Positions 7,372 to 13,465 of a stretch of 16,769 nucleotides of DNA are shown piece after piece (positions within the stretch are counted from its first letter, which is position 1; every line of letters begins with the position of its first letter). The stretch is taken from assembly GCA_947853245.1 (NCBI GenBank), contig CANTWP010000008.1, positions 1-16,769 on the forward strand. The letters run 5' to 3'. The notes under the pieces are model-generated. The model did no database searches and had not been told where the DNA came from. It was given only the letters and a program-made list of their open reading frames with translations. The position numbers were made by a program, and so were the translations under genes. Source of the stretch: an uncultured Bacilli bacterium. Lineage in GTDB: Bacteria > Bacillota_I > Bacilli_A > RF39 > UBA660.

Positions 7372-7387
7372 TGTTTCACGTGGAACA
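7372..7387. promoter_or_regulatory. parS-like centromere site 1
   Basis: TGTTTCACGTGGAACA has the reverse complement TGTTCCACGTGAAACA, an exact fit to the Bacillus ParB/Spo0J site TGTTnCACGTGAAACA. ParB-CTP clamps load at such sites and recruit SMC for origin segregation. The first base follows the last base of the gyrA stop codon, so the site is within the gyrA transcript. Confidence 0.9.
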
Positions 7388-7391
7388 TTAT

Positions 7392-7416
7392 AGAACGTTG
7401 AAAAAACGTTCTTTTT
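7392..7416 (+). terminator. Intrinsic terminator of recF-gyrB-gyrA
   Basis: AGAACGTT (7392-7399), loop GAAAA, AACGTTCT (7405-7412) form a perfect eight-base-pair stem followed by T residues to 7416. It ends the gyrase operon between parS-like sites 1 and 2. Confidence 0.85.
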
Positions 7417-7424
7417 GTTATAAT
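7416..7424 (+). promoter_or_regulatory. Candidate extended -10 promoter inside the parS cluster
   Basis: TGTTATAAT is a perfect extended -10 element, identical to that before recF. It overlaps the end of the gyrA terminator T-tract. A TTGAAA at 7398-7403 is only 15 bases upstream. If active it would start near 7431 and read through parS-like site 2 toward the SRP RNA promoter. The identical sequence could also be just the terminator tail followed by AT-rich DNA. Confidence 0.3.
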
Positions 7425-7441
7425 TTCCCGGGCAATAATAA

Positions 7442-7457
7442 CGTTCCACGTGAAACA
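7442..7457. promoter_or_regulatory. parS-like centromere site 2 (inverse orientation)
   Basis: CGTTCCACGTGAAACA matches TGTTnCACGTGAAACA except at its first base. It is inverted relative to sites 1 and 3. Bases 7443-7458 are the perfect 16-base reverse complement of 7371-7386, so sites 1 and 2 together form a large inverted repeat around the gyrA terminator. Confidence 0.85.
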
Positions 7458-7490
7458 TTGAATAAAAACATAGTAAATTTTAAATAATAT

Positions 7491-7519
7491 TTGCACTATT
7501 AATCAAAATATTGTATATT
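7491..7519 (+). promoter_or_regulatory. Promoter of the SRP RNA gene
   Basis: The -35 element is TTGCAC (7491-7496), followed after exactly 17 bases by the -10 element TATATT (7514-7519). Start of transcription is predicted at G7526, seven bases downstream, which is also the first base of the closing helix of the RNA. That agreement supports both calls. Confidence 0.7.
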
Positions 7520-7525
7520 ATATAT

Positions 7526-7603
7526 GCACAACATTTATATTTGAACCAGGTCAGAATCGGAAGGTAGCAGCCTTAAAAATCTCTAAATGTGTGTGCTTTT
7601 TTT
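7526..7603 (+). ncRNA. ffs: Small signal recognition particle RNA (4.5S type)
   Basis: This RNA binds Ffh to make the signal recognition particle, which takes nascent membrane and secreted proteins to FtsY and the translocon. The conserved domain IV core is plain: GAACCAGGTCAG, GGAA tetraloop (7559-7562) closed by C7558-G7563, and GGTAGCAGCC. The ends pair: GCACA (7526-7530) with TGTGC (7592-7596), and ACATTTA (7531-7537) with TAAATGT (7584-7590), leaving one bulged G. That gives about 71 nt plus a seven-T tail, so it lacks the Alu domain of the long Bacillus RNA (about 270 nt). It lies before tadA, whereas in B. subtilis the SRP RNA gene (scr) lies between tadA and dnaX. Confidence 0.93.
7584..7603 (+). 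terminator. SRP RNA terminator made from its own closing stem
   Basis: The 3' strand of the terminal helix (7584-7596) runs straight into TTTTTTT (7597-7603). No separate terminator hairpin is seen, so the RNA's own 12-bp helix with its T-tract probably ends transcription. Confidence 0.6.
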
Positions 7604-7606
7604 GTA

Positions 7607-7622
7607 TGTTTCACGTGGAACA
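7607..7622. promoter_or_regulatory. parS-like centromere site 3
   Basis: TGTTTCACGTGGAACA is identical to site 1 in sequence and orientation and is an exact consensus match on the reverse strand. It lies three bases after the SRP RNA T-tract and 20 bases before the tadA start. Confidence 0.9.
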
Positions 7623-7641
7623 TGAGAAAGAGTGATTGTTT

Positions 7642-8094
7642 ATGAAAGAAAAATATATGAAAATTGCTTATAAAGAAGCTCAAAAGGCTTATAAATGTGG
7701 TGATGTACCAGTGGGTGCAGTAATAGTTAAAAATGATAAAATCATTGCAAAATCATACAATAAAAAGCAAAAGAAGCACAATGCAACAAGACATGCGGAA
7801 ATAGAAGTTATTGAAAAGGCTTGTAAAAAATTAAAAACTTGGTATCTTGATGATTGTGAAATATATATAACAATGGAACCTTGTTTAATGTGCTGTGGGG
7901 CAATATTACAATCTAGAATTAAAAAAATTTTTTATGGCGTTAAAAACGAAAAATTTGGATGTGTGCAATCTATTGAAAAAATATTTGATAATGACAAATT
8001 CAATAATCATGTAGAAATAACAGGTGATATTTGCTCGCGTGAAATAGCAAAAATGTTGAAAGATTTCTTTAAACAAATGAGAAATGATAAATAA
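7642..8094 (+). CDS. tadA: tRNA-specific adenosine deaminase TadA
   Basis: TadA deaminates A34 to inosine in tRNA-Arg(ACG), an essential wobble modification. The 150-residue product has the zinc deaminase motifs RHAE (His51 zinc ligand, Glu53 proton shuttle) and EPCLMC (Cys81 and Cys84 zinc ligands), plus GDVPVGAVIV at 20-29, all as in bacterial TadA. I chose ATG 7642 because GAGTGA at 7630-7635 sits six bases before it; an in-frame TTG at 7636 would overlap that binding site. The protein is slightly shorter than in B. subtilis (161), with a Lys-rich C-terminus. No clear promoter of its own is seen between the SRP RNA tail and the gene, so it may depend on SRP RNA readthrough. The parS-like site 3 lies in its leader. 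Confidence 0.95.
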   Translation: MKEKYMKIAYKEAQKAYKCGDVPVGAVIVKNDKIIAKSYNKKQKKHNATRHAEIEVIEKACKKLKTWYLDDCEIYITMEPCLMCCGAILQSRIKKIFYGVKNEKFGCVQSIEKIFDNDKFNNHVEITGDICSREIAKMLKDFFKQMRNDK

Positions 8095-8096
8095 AA

Positions 8097-8105
8097 TGGT
8101 ATAAT
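8097..8105 (+). promoter_or_regulatory. Extended -10 promoter of dnaX
   Basis: TGGTATAAT is a perfect extended -10 element two bases after the tadA stop codon. The -35 region near 8077-8082 is weak. Transcription should start near 8112, immediately at the ribosome binding site AGAGGTGAT (8112-8120), giving a leader of only about 12 bases before the dnaX ATG at 8124. Confidence 0.6.
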
Positions 8106-8123
8106 ATTATCAGAGGTGATTGA

Positions 8124-9833
8124 ATGGCAAATAATTACTGCGCTTTATATAGAAAATATCGCCCTGAAAATTTAGATGATGTAGTAGGACAAAATGTGAT
8201 TGTTCAAACACTGAAGAATGCTATTAAAAATAATCATATAAGTCACGCATATTTATTTACTGGCCCTAGGGGTACTGGTAAGACTTCTATCGCAAAGATT
8301 CTTGCTAAAACAATAAATTGCTCAGATTTGCAAGGCGTAATGCCTTGTAACAATTGCGTATCGTGTACACAAATAAATCAGAGGCAAAATATCGATATAA
8401 TTGAAATTGATGCTGCATCAAATAATGGAGTAGATGAAATAAGGGAAATAAGAAATAAAGTTAATTTAGTTCCTTCCATTAGTAAATACAAGGTCTATAT
8501 TATCGATGAGGTTCATATGTTGACAACTGGTGCTTTTAATGCTCTATTAAAGACATTAGAAGAACCACCTAGTCATATTATATTTATTTTGGCTACTACA
8601 GAACCGCATAAGATCCCTAATACGATTTTGTCTAGGTGTCAACGTTTTGATTTTAAACGAATAAGTATTGATGATATCTTCAGCAGATTAAAGTATATTT
8701 GTAGTAATGAAAATATAAATGTAACAGATGATGCCTTAAAACAAATTGCTATATCTTCAGATGGAGGAATGCGTGATGCTATAGGAACACTTGATCAAGT
8801 TATTTCTTATGCAGAAAATGATATAACAATTGAGGATGTTCATGAAATTAATGGTACATTATCTAATGAAGAATTAAGCAATTTTATTGATTTGTTATTA
8901 AATAAGGATTTAAATTCTTTATTAGAAAATATAGATAATTACTATAATAATGGTAAAAACATTGTTAAAATTTGTGAAGAAATAGTAATATTTTTAAAAA
9001 ATATATTGCTTTCTAAAACAGCTCCTAATTATTTTAAGGTTAAACAATATGACTATCAATTATTTTCAAAGTATAATGATATTGATTGCCAAATAGTTAT
9101 TGATTATTTAACAATGTTTAATTCAGAAATTAGTGAAATTAAAAAATCGAATTTACCTAAGTTTTTATTCGAATTATTAATAATAAAAACTGTTAGTTTA
9201 TCTGGAAAAATTGATTCAAATAATATGGAACCTGATCCAGTAGTAGTGGTCAAACCAGAAATAAATAAAATTAGTGAAATCAATAAGGAGTCAGTTAATG
9301 TACCTATCGAATCTGTTAGTTCTAAAGTAACAGAATCTAACATAAATATTAAGGAAACTGTAAAACTAACTCCAGAAATGGAAAAACTTCAACAAATAAG
9401 AATATCTAATACACTATCGCGCTTTAGTAAACAAGATACTTTAAAATTGCGAAAAGATTTTGAAGGCTTAAATAGTTTATTAATGGATCCAGATATTAGT
9501 CAATTTGTATCCATAATATTAGATGGTGAGTTAAAGGCGGCTAGTGATGAATATATTATTTTTGTTTTAGAAACTGAAAATAGCGCTAAAATATTTAATG
9601 AAAATTTAGTTAGTATCGAAGCTGTTTTAAAAAAATTTTTAGAAAAAGAATATAAAGTAATTGGTGTTGAAGGAACTGAATGGTCAAAAATAAAAGATGA
9701 TTTTAATCATAAATCTAAAGTTTTTGAATATATTCCTGAACCTGAAATCAAATTATCTTATAAAAAAAAGGAACAGTTTCCAGATAATGATATTGAAAAA
9801 ATATTTGGTGAAGTTGTTGAATATGAAAATTAG
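8124..9833 (+). CDS. dnaX: DNA polymerase III subunit tau (clamp loader ATPase)
   Basis: DnaX is the ATPase of the clamp loader, opening DnaN rings and linking polymerase to helicase. The 569-residue product has the AAA+ set: YRKYRPENLDDVVGQ at the start, Walker A GPRGTGKT (47-54), zinc cysteines C66, C75, C78 and C81, Walker B VYIIDEVHM (124-132) and the SRC arginine finger (170-172). A poorly conserved linker (about 370-425) precedes the tau C-terminal domain. An eight-A run at 9762-9769 lies too near the end for a useful shortened gamma form: a -1 shift there meets TAA within seven codons. It starts with a strong AGAGGTGAT binding site and is followed after 15 bases by ybaB. Its partner delta-prime is encoded at 11001. 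Confidence 0.97.
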   Translation: MANNYCALYRKYRPENLDDVVGQNVIVQTLKNAIKNNHISHAYLFTGPRGTGKTSIAKILAKTINCSDLQGVMPCNNCVSCTQINQRQNIDIIEIDAASNNGVDEIREIRNKVNLVPSISKYKVYIIDEVHMLTTGAFNALLKTLEEPPSHIIFILATTEPHKIPNTILSRCQRFDFKRISIDDIFSRLKYICSNENINVTDDALKQIAISSDGGMRDAIGTLDQVISYAENDITIEDVHEINGTLSNEELSNFIDLLLNKDLNSLLENIDNYYNNGKNIVKICEEIVIFLKNILLSKTAPNYFKVKQYDYQLFSKYNDIDCQIVIDYLTMFNSEISEIKKSNLPKFLFELLIIKTVSLSGKIDSNNMEPDPVVVVKPEINKISEINKESVNVPIESVSSKVTESNINIKETVKLTPEMEKLQQIRISNTLSRFSKQDTLKLRKDFEGLNSLLMDPDISQFVSIILDGELKAASDEYIIFVLETENSAKIFNENLVSIEAVLKKFLEKEYKVIGVEGTEWSKIKDDFNHKSKVFEYIPEPEIKLSYKKKEQFPDNDIEKIFGEVVEYEN

Positions 9834-9848
9834 AGGAGGAGAATTAAT

Positions 9849-10145
9849 ATGAATATACAAGCTATGATGAAACAGGCTCAAAAGTTACAGTCTGATATGA
9901 TGAATGAAAAAGAAAAAATTGATACGATGGAATTTGAAGGTAAAGCCTCATCAGTATCTGTGATTATGAATGGTAAAAAAGAGTTATTAAAAATTAGTAT
10001 TGCCGATGAAGCTGTAGACGTTGAAGAAAAAGAAATGTTAGAGGATATGATTGTTATAGCAGTCAATGATGCTTTAAAAAAGATCGATAAAGAAACAGAA
10101 GAAAAATTAGGTAAATATACGAAAGGTTTACCAGGACTATTTTAA
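9849..10145 (+). CDS. ybaB: YbaB/EbfC family nucleoid-associated protein
   Basis: YbaB/EbfC (YaaK in Bacillus) proteins are small dimeric DNA-binding proteins with a tweezer-like shape, found almost always between dnaX and recR, exactly as here. The 98-residue product begins MNIQAMMKQAQKLQ, then an amphipathic helix rich in Met, Gln and Lys, a central beta segment (VSVIMNGKKELLKISI, 38-53) and the C-terminal helix ending in GLPGLF; the GLPG ending is typical of the family. Usual length is about 105. The ATG at 9849 follows AGGAGGA (9834-9840). recR starts one base after its stop, so the two are probably translationally coupled. The precise cellular role of the family is not settled. Confidence 0.93.
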   Translation: MNIQAMMKQAQKLQSDMMNEKEKIDTMEFEGKASSVSVIMNGKKELLKISIADEAVDVEEKEMLEDMIVIAVNDALKKIDKETEEKLGKYTKGLPGLF

Positions 10146-10146
10146 T

Positions 10147-10749
10147 ATGAATTATCCTACATCGTTAAAGAATTTAATAGAAAGTTTTAAATTATTACCA
10201 GGCATTGGTGAAAAAACAGCCGAAAGATTATCTTTAGCTGTTTTGGCGTTGGATGAAGAAAAAACTCAGAATTTTGCTTCGTCTATTGTTGATGTTAAGA
10301 CTAAGATAAAAAAGTGTCAAATATGTCATACTTTAACTGAAGATGATATATGTCATATTTGTAAAGATTTAGATAGAGATGATTCTATTTTATGTATTGT
10401 GGAGCAAGCTAAGGATGTAATTCTATTTGAAAATATAGGTACATTTAATGGTAAATATCATGTATTAGATGGCTTAATTTCTCCGCTTGATGGTGTAAAT
10501 CCAGATGATTTAAATATAGCTAATTTAATTAAGCGTGTTCAAGAGAATATGATAAAAGAAATAGTAATAGCCGTTACACCTAGTATTGAAGGTGAAACAA
10601 CAGCATTATATTTATCTAAATTATTTGAAAATACTGATATAGTAGTTTCAAAAATAGCGCATGGTGTACCTTTAGGTACTAATATGGAATATATTGATTC
10701 TTTAACTTTGGAAATGGCTCTTGAAAATCGTAAGAAAGTTTCTGATTAA
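10147..10749 (+). CDS. recR: Recombination mediator RecR
   Basis: RecR forms a ring-shaped clamp that acts with RecO and RecF in RecA loading and gap repair. The 200-residue product shows, in order, the helix-hairpin-helix LPGIGEKTAERL (17-28), a zinc finger with cysteines 57, 60, 69 and 72 (CQIC and CHIC), a TOPRIM domain (ILCIVEQAKDVILFE onward, to EGETTALYLSKL) and the C-terminal GVPLGTNMEYIDSLTL Walker-B-like end. Length equals that of the family (about 198). The binding site is weak (AGGA at 10133-10136, ten bases away), so translation likely depends on coupling to ybaB. In B. subtilis yaaL lies between recR and bofA; it is absent here. Confidence 0.97.
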   Translation: MNYPTSLKNLIESFKLLPGIGEKTAERLSLAVLALDEEKTQNFASSIVDVKTKIKKCQICHTLTEDDICHICKDLDRDDSILCIVEQAKDVILFENIGTFNGKYHVLDGLISPLDGVNPDDLNIANLIKRVQENMIKEIVIAVTPSIEGETTALYLSKLFENTDIVVSKIAHGVPLGTNMEYIDSLTLEMALENRKKVSD

Positions 10750-10758
10750 TAAGTATTA

Positions 10759-10764
10759 TATAAT
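10759..10764 (+). promoter_or_regulatory. Possible -10 element before bofA
   Basis: TATAAT lies in the 47-base recR-bofA gap, about 33 bases before the bofA ATG. No convincing -35 is seen at the right distance (AAGTTT at 10736-10741) and there is no TGn extension. A TATAAT is easily found by chance in DNA this AT-rich, and no terminator follows recR. Confidence 0.25.
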
Positions 10765-10796
10765 TATTTGTTCATAAACTTTATTGAGGTGGACAA

Positions 10797-10985
10797 ATGT
10801 TAAAACAAATTTTTCGTTTCTTAAAGAAAATTATTGCTAGCTTTTTTATTTTATATGGTTATAATATGATTGCATCGCCATTAGGCTTTATTATACCCAT
10901 GAATATTATCACAGTACTTGCTGTGGCAATTTTAGGTATACCGGCTTTATTTGCATTAATTTTTTTATTAGTAGTAGTTTTTTGA
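10797..10985 (+). CDS. bofA: BofA-like membrane protein (pro-sigmaK processing inhibitor family)
   Basis: In B. subtilis BofA sits in the forespore outer membrane with SpoIVFA and holds the SpoIVFB protease inactive until late sporulation. The 62-residue product is almost all membrane: a first hydrophobic stretch at about 13-30, then the family signature FIIPMNIITVLAVAILGIPA (31-50) continuing into a hydrophobic end with no tail. Usual length is about 87, so this form lacks N-terminal residues. Position after recR and before holB matches Bacillus. GAGGTGG at 10786-10792 precedes the ATG. It ends in TGA at 10983-10985, in the same reading frame as holB. Its presence suggests a spore-forming lineage or a retained membrane role; whether spoIVFB and sigmaK exist cannot be seen here. 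Confidence 0.8.
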   Translation: MLKQIFRFLKKIIASFFILYGYNMIASPLGFIIPMNIITVLAVAILGIPALFALIFLLVVVF

Positions 10986-10987
10986 TT

Positions 10988-10997
10988 GGTGGTGATC
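10988..10997 (+). promoter_or_regulatory. holB ribosome binding site that decides the start
   Basis: GGTGGTGATC differs by one base from the complement of the 16S tail and stands four to six bases before GTG 11001. An upstream TTG at 10986 in the same frame would place the start inside or before this site, so GTG 11001 is preferred. Confidence 0.75.
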
Positions 10998-11000
10998 GTA

Positions 11001-11963
11001 GTGCTTGATGATTATGCTTTAGAACAGTCTGTCGCGTACAAAATATTATTTAATTCGGTAAAGAAAAATAAAATATCTCATGCTTATTTATTTGAAACTA
11101 ATAATTATCAAAAGGGTTTTGATATGGCTTTATCTTTTGGGAAATATTTATTGTGTAAAAATCATTTTGTAAATAATGAAAAATGTGACAATTGTGTTCA
11201 ATGTATAAACATAGATAAACATGATTTTCCCGAGCTTAGAATTATTGATAGTGATGGATTATGGATTAAAAAAGAACAATTAGATAATTTGCAAAAAGAA
11301 TTTAGTAAAAAAGCTATAAATGGTGGTAATCAAGTTTATATAATCAATCATGCGGAGAAATTAAATGCTCAAGCTGCCAATTCTATTTTAAAATTTTTAG
11401 AGGAACCAGAACCTAATATTATTGCAATTTTAGTTACGAATAATAAGTATTCATTATTAGATACTATTATTTCGAGATGTCAAATAATCAGTTTAAAAGA
11501 TACAAAATTGGAAGTTTCTAATATGTCAAATATCGAGAATATAGCGTATCATTTATTCAACAATAAAGAAGAAGTAATGAATTTTATACAGTATACTAAA
11601 AATGAAAATATTATAAATAAAGTTCTTGAATTTGTAATTTATTTTGAAAAGAATGGTTTAAGTACTATGTTGTTTACTAATAAGTTATGGTATTCTGTAA
11701 TTAAAGAAAAAGACGATATAATTAATGCTTTTTCAATTATGTTACTTTTTTATAAAGATATATTAAATTATAAGCTAAAAGGAGTTACTGAAATATTTGA
11801 ATTAAATACTGAAATAGAATATATAAAAAATAATAACACAGATAAGCAACTTTGTGATAAAATAAATGTCGTATTACGAAACAAGGAAAAAATTAAATTT
11901 AATATTAATACATTCTTATTAATGGATAGTTTAATTATAGAAATGGGGAAAATAAATGATTGA
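11001..11963 (+). CDS. holB: DNA polymerase III delta-prime subunit
   Basis: Delta-prime is the stator of the clamp loader, binding tau/gamma and delta. With the GTG start the product is 320 residues (B. subtilis about 329). It resembles the DnaX N-terminus, with ISHAYLFE at 25-32, but no Walker A GKT follows, as in many delta-prime subunits, so it should not hydrolyse ATP. It keeps four zinc cysteines (52, 62, 65, 68), an AANSILKFLEEPEP segment (125-138) and the SRC arginine-finger motif (158-160). The C-terminal third is Asn/Lys-rich and poorly conserved. It follows bofA after 15 bases and overlaps ricT by eight bases. In Bacillus tmk and darA lie upstream; neither is here. Confidence 0.93.
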   Translation: MLDDYALEQSVAYKILFNSVKKNKISHAYLFETNNYQKGFDMALSFGKYLLCKNHFVNNEKCDNCVQCINIDKHDFPELRIIDSDGLWIKKEQLDNLQKEFSKKAINGGNQVYIINHAEKLNAQAANSILKFLEEPEPNIIAILVTNNKYSLLDTIISRCQIISLKDTKLEVSNMSNIENIAYHLFNNKEEVMNFIQYTKNENIINKVLEFVIYFEKNGLSTMLFTNKLWYSVIKEKDDIINAFSIMLLFYKDILNYKLKGVTEIFELNTEIEYIKNNNTDKQLCDKINVVLRNKEKIKFNINTFLLMDSLIIEMGKIND

Positions 11964-12735
11964 AGTAGTAGGAGTTATATTTAATAACAAGGGCAGAACT
12001 TATTACTTTTTACCAGATGGTAAACAATTTAAAAAGAATATTACAGTTGTAGTAGAAACAGAAAAAGGTTTAGAATTTGGTAAAATAGTTATTGAAAATT
12101 TTGAATTGGTGGAAGAAAAGCTTCATTCCTCATTAAAGAAAGTTTTAAGAATTGCTACTAAAGAAGATTATAGTAATTTTAAAAAGAATCAAAAAGATGA
12201 AAAGCTAGCTTTAGATTATTGTAGAAAATTAATTGAAAAAATGAATTTGAATATGATGGTTTTAGAAGCTAAATATACCTTAAATAGAGAACAATTGACT
12301 TTTAAATTTTTATCAGATAATCGTGTTGATTTTCGTGAATTGGCTAAGTCTTTAGCAAGTAAATATAAAACTCGAATTGATTTAAGACAAATAGGCGCTC
12401 GAGATAAAGCTAGAGAAGTTGGAGGCTGTGGCCAATGTGGTAGATCTCTTTGTTGTGCTAGCTTTTTAAATGAGCTAGATTCAGTTTCAATAAATATGGC
12501 CAAAAATCAAAACATTGCTCTTAATCCGACTAAAATTAATGGTTTATGTGGTCGTTTATTATGTTGTTTGAAATATGAAGATGATAATTATAAAGAGTGT
12601 AGAAAGTGTTTGCCAAAAGTTGGACAAACTGTCGCATATGATGATACTGAAGGTAGAGTTGTTGAAGTAGATATTTTAAATCAGAAATATTTTATTGATG
12701 TAAAAGATAAAGGTATAATTGAGGTAAAAAAATAG
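11956..12735 (+). CDS. ricT: PSP1-domain protein RicT (YaaT)
   Basis: In B. subtilis RicT forms the Y-complex with RicA and RicF, which carries iron-sulfur clusters, steers RNase Y mRNA processing and is needed for competence, sporulation and biofilm formation. The 259-residue product starts MIEVVGVIF and has the family cysteine clusters in CGQCGRSLCC (158-167), CGRLLCC (198-204) and CRKC (215-218); these include the conserved cysteines linked to cluster binding. The segment IDLRQIGARDKAREVGGCG (137-159) is typical. B. subtilis YaaT is 275 residues. The start overlaps the holB end by eight bases with only GGGG as a binding site, so translation is probably coupled. The next gene begins directly after its stop. 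The partners are not encoded here. Confidence 0.94.
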   Translation: MIEVVGVIFNNKGRTYYFLPDGKQFKKNITVVVETEKGLEFGKIVIENFELVEEKLHSSLKKVLRIATKEDYSNFKKNQKDEKLALDYCRKLIEKMNLNMMVLEAKYTLNREQLTFKFLSDNRVDFRELAKSLASKYKTRIDLRQIGARDKAREVGGCGQCGRSLCCASFLNELDSVSINMAKNQNIALNPTKINGLCGRLLCCLKYEDDNYKECRKCLPKVGQTVAYDDTEGRVVEVDILNQKYFIDVKDKGIIEVKK

Positions 12736-13455
12736 ATGGAAGTTAAAAACTATTTATTAGGTTATAAAAATCTCTATATATATCAAGATACTGAAATGTT
12801 TAGTTTTTCCCTAGATTCAGTATTACTTCCTAATTTTATAACTATTAATAAAGGTATTTCTAATATATTGGATATAGGTACAGGGAATGCACCTATTCCT
12901 TTAATTTTATCTACTAAGACAGATGCTTTTATAACTGCTGTGGAATTACAGAAAGATGTTTACAATCTAGCTGTTAAATCTGTTCAAGAAAATAATTTAG
13001 AAGATAGAATCAATATAGTTTGTGATGATATTAATAATTTATATAATAGTTTAGAATCAGATTTTTTTGATATAATTACATGTAATCCACCTTTTTTTAA
13101 GGTAAAAGAATCTTCAAATTTAAATGATAGTGATTATAAGACAATTGCTCGTCATGAAATAAAATTAAATTTAGAACAATTATTTAGAATAAGTAAAAAA
13201 CTGCTTAAAAATAATGGAATTATAGGAATAGTACATCGTCCAGATAGATTAATAGATATTTTATTGGAAATGCGTAAAAATAATATTGAACCTAAAAAAA
13301 TTAGATTGGTTTATCCAAAAGAAGGACAGGAAGCCAATATATTACTGGTTGAAGGTAAAAAGAATGGTAATCCTGGTATTAAAATATTACCTCCCTTATA
13401 TGTTCATGATGATGATGGTAACTATACTGTTGAAGTATTAAAATATTTTGAATAG
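12736..13455 (+). CDS. tRNA1(Val) A37 N6-methyltransferase family protein (YabB/TrmN6)
   Basis: This is a class I SAM-dependent methyltransferase whose E. coli relative TrmN6 (YfiC) makes m6A37 in tRNA1(Val). The 239-residue product has SAM-binding motif I LDIGTGNAPIPL (45-56), an acidic motif II at AVELQKDV and the N6-adenine catalytic motif NPPF (117-120, in TCNPPFFK). The N-terminal YKNLYIYQDTEMFSFSLDSVLL matches the family. ATG 12736 touches the ricT stop codon, so translation is likely coupled. It ends at 13455 with the next gene's binding site in its last codons. In B. subtilis yabA precedes it and yazA follows; both are missing. The exact tRNA target in this lineage is inferred. Confidence 0.9.
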   Translation: MEVKNYLLGYKNLYIYQDTEMFSFSLDSVLLPNFITINKGISNILDIGTGNAPIPLILSTKTDAFITAVELQKDVYNLAVKSVQENNLEDRINIVCDDINNLYNSLESDFFDIITCNPPFFKVKESSNLNDSDYKTIARHEIKLNLEQLFRISKKLLKNNGIIGIVHRPDRLIDILLEMRKNNIEPKKIRLVYPKEGQEANILLVEGKKNGNPGIKILPPLYVHDDDGNYTVEVLKYFE

Positions 13456-13465
13456 AGGTGAAAAT

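Noticed and set aside
7293..7496. Reverse-strand 67-codon frame whose internal Met-initiated part begins MFHVKHY.
   Set aside because: Those residues are the translation of parS-like site 1; the frame crosses the gyrA end, the terminator and both parS-like sites, with no binding site or family resemblance.
9625..9631. T TTA AAA heptamer in frame in dnaX as a -1 slippery site.
   Set aside because: Such heptamers are common in AT-rich genes and no stem-loop or upstream Shine-Dalgarno stimulator is evident.
9762..9770. A8G run in dnaX as a programmed frameshift site making a gamma subunit.
   Set aside because: A -1 shift ends seven codons later, removing only about 14 residues from tau; the E. 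coli type gamma end would fall far upstream.
10797..11963. Genetic code with TGA as Trp (Mycoplasma-like), which would fuse bofA and holB.
   Set aside because: Conserved tryptophans are all TGG (for example in gyrB, comK and mfd), TGA ends bofA and holB at family-typical points, and holB has its own strong binding site.
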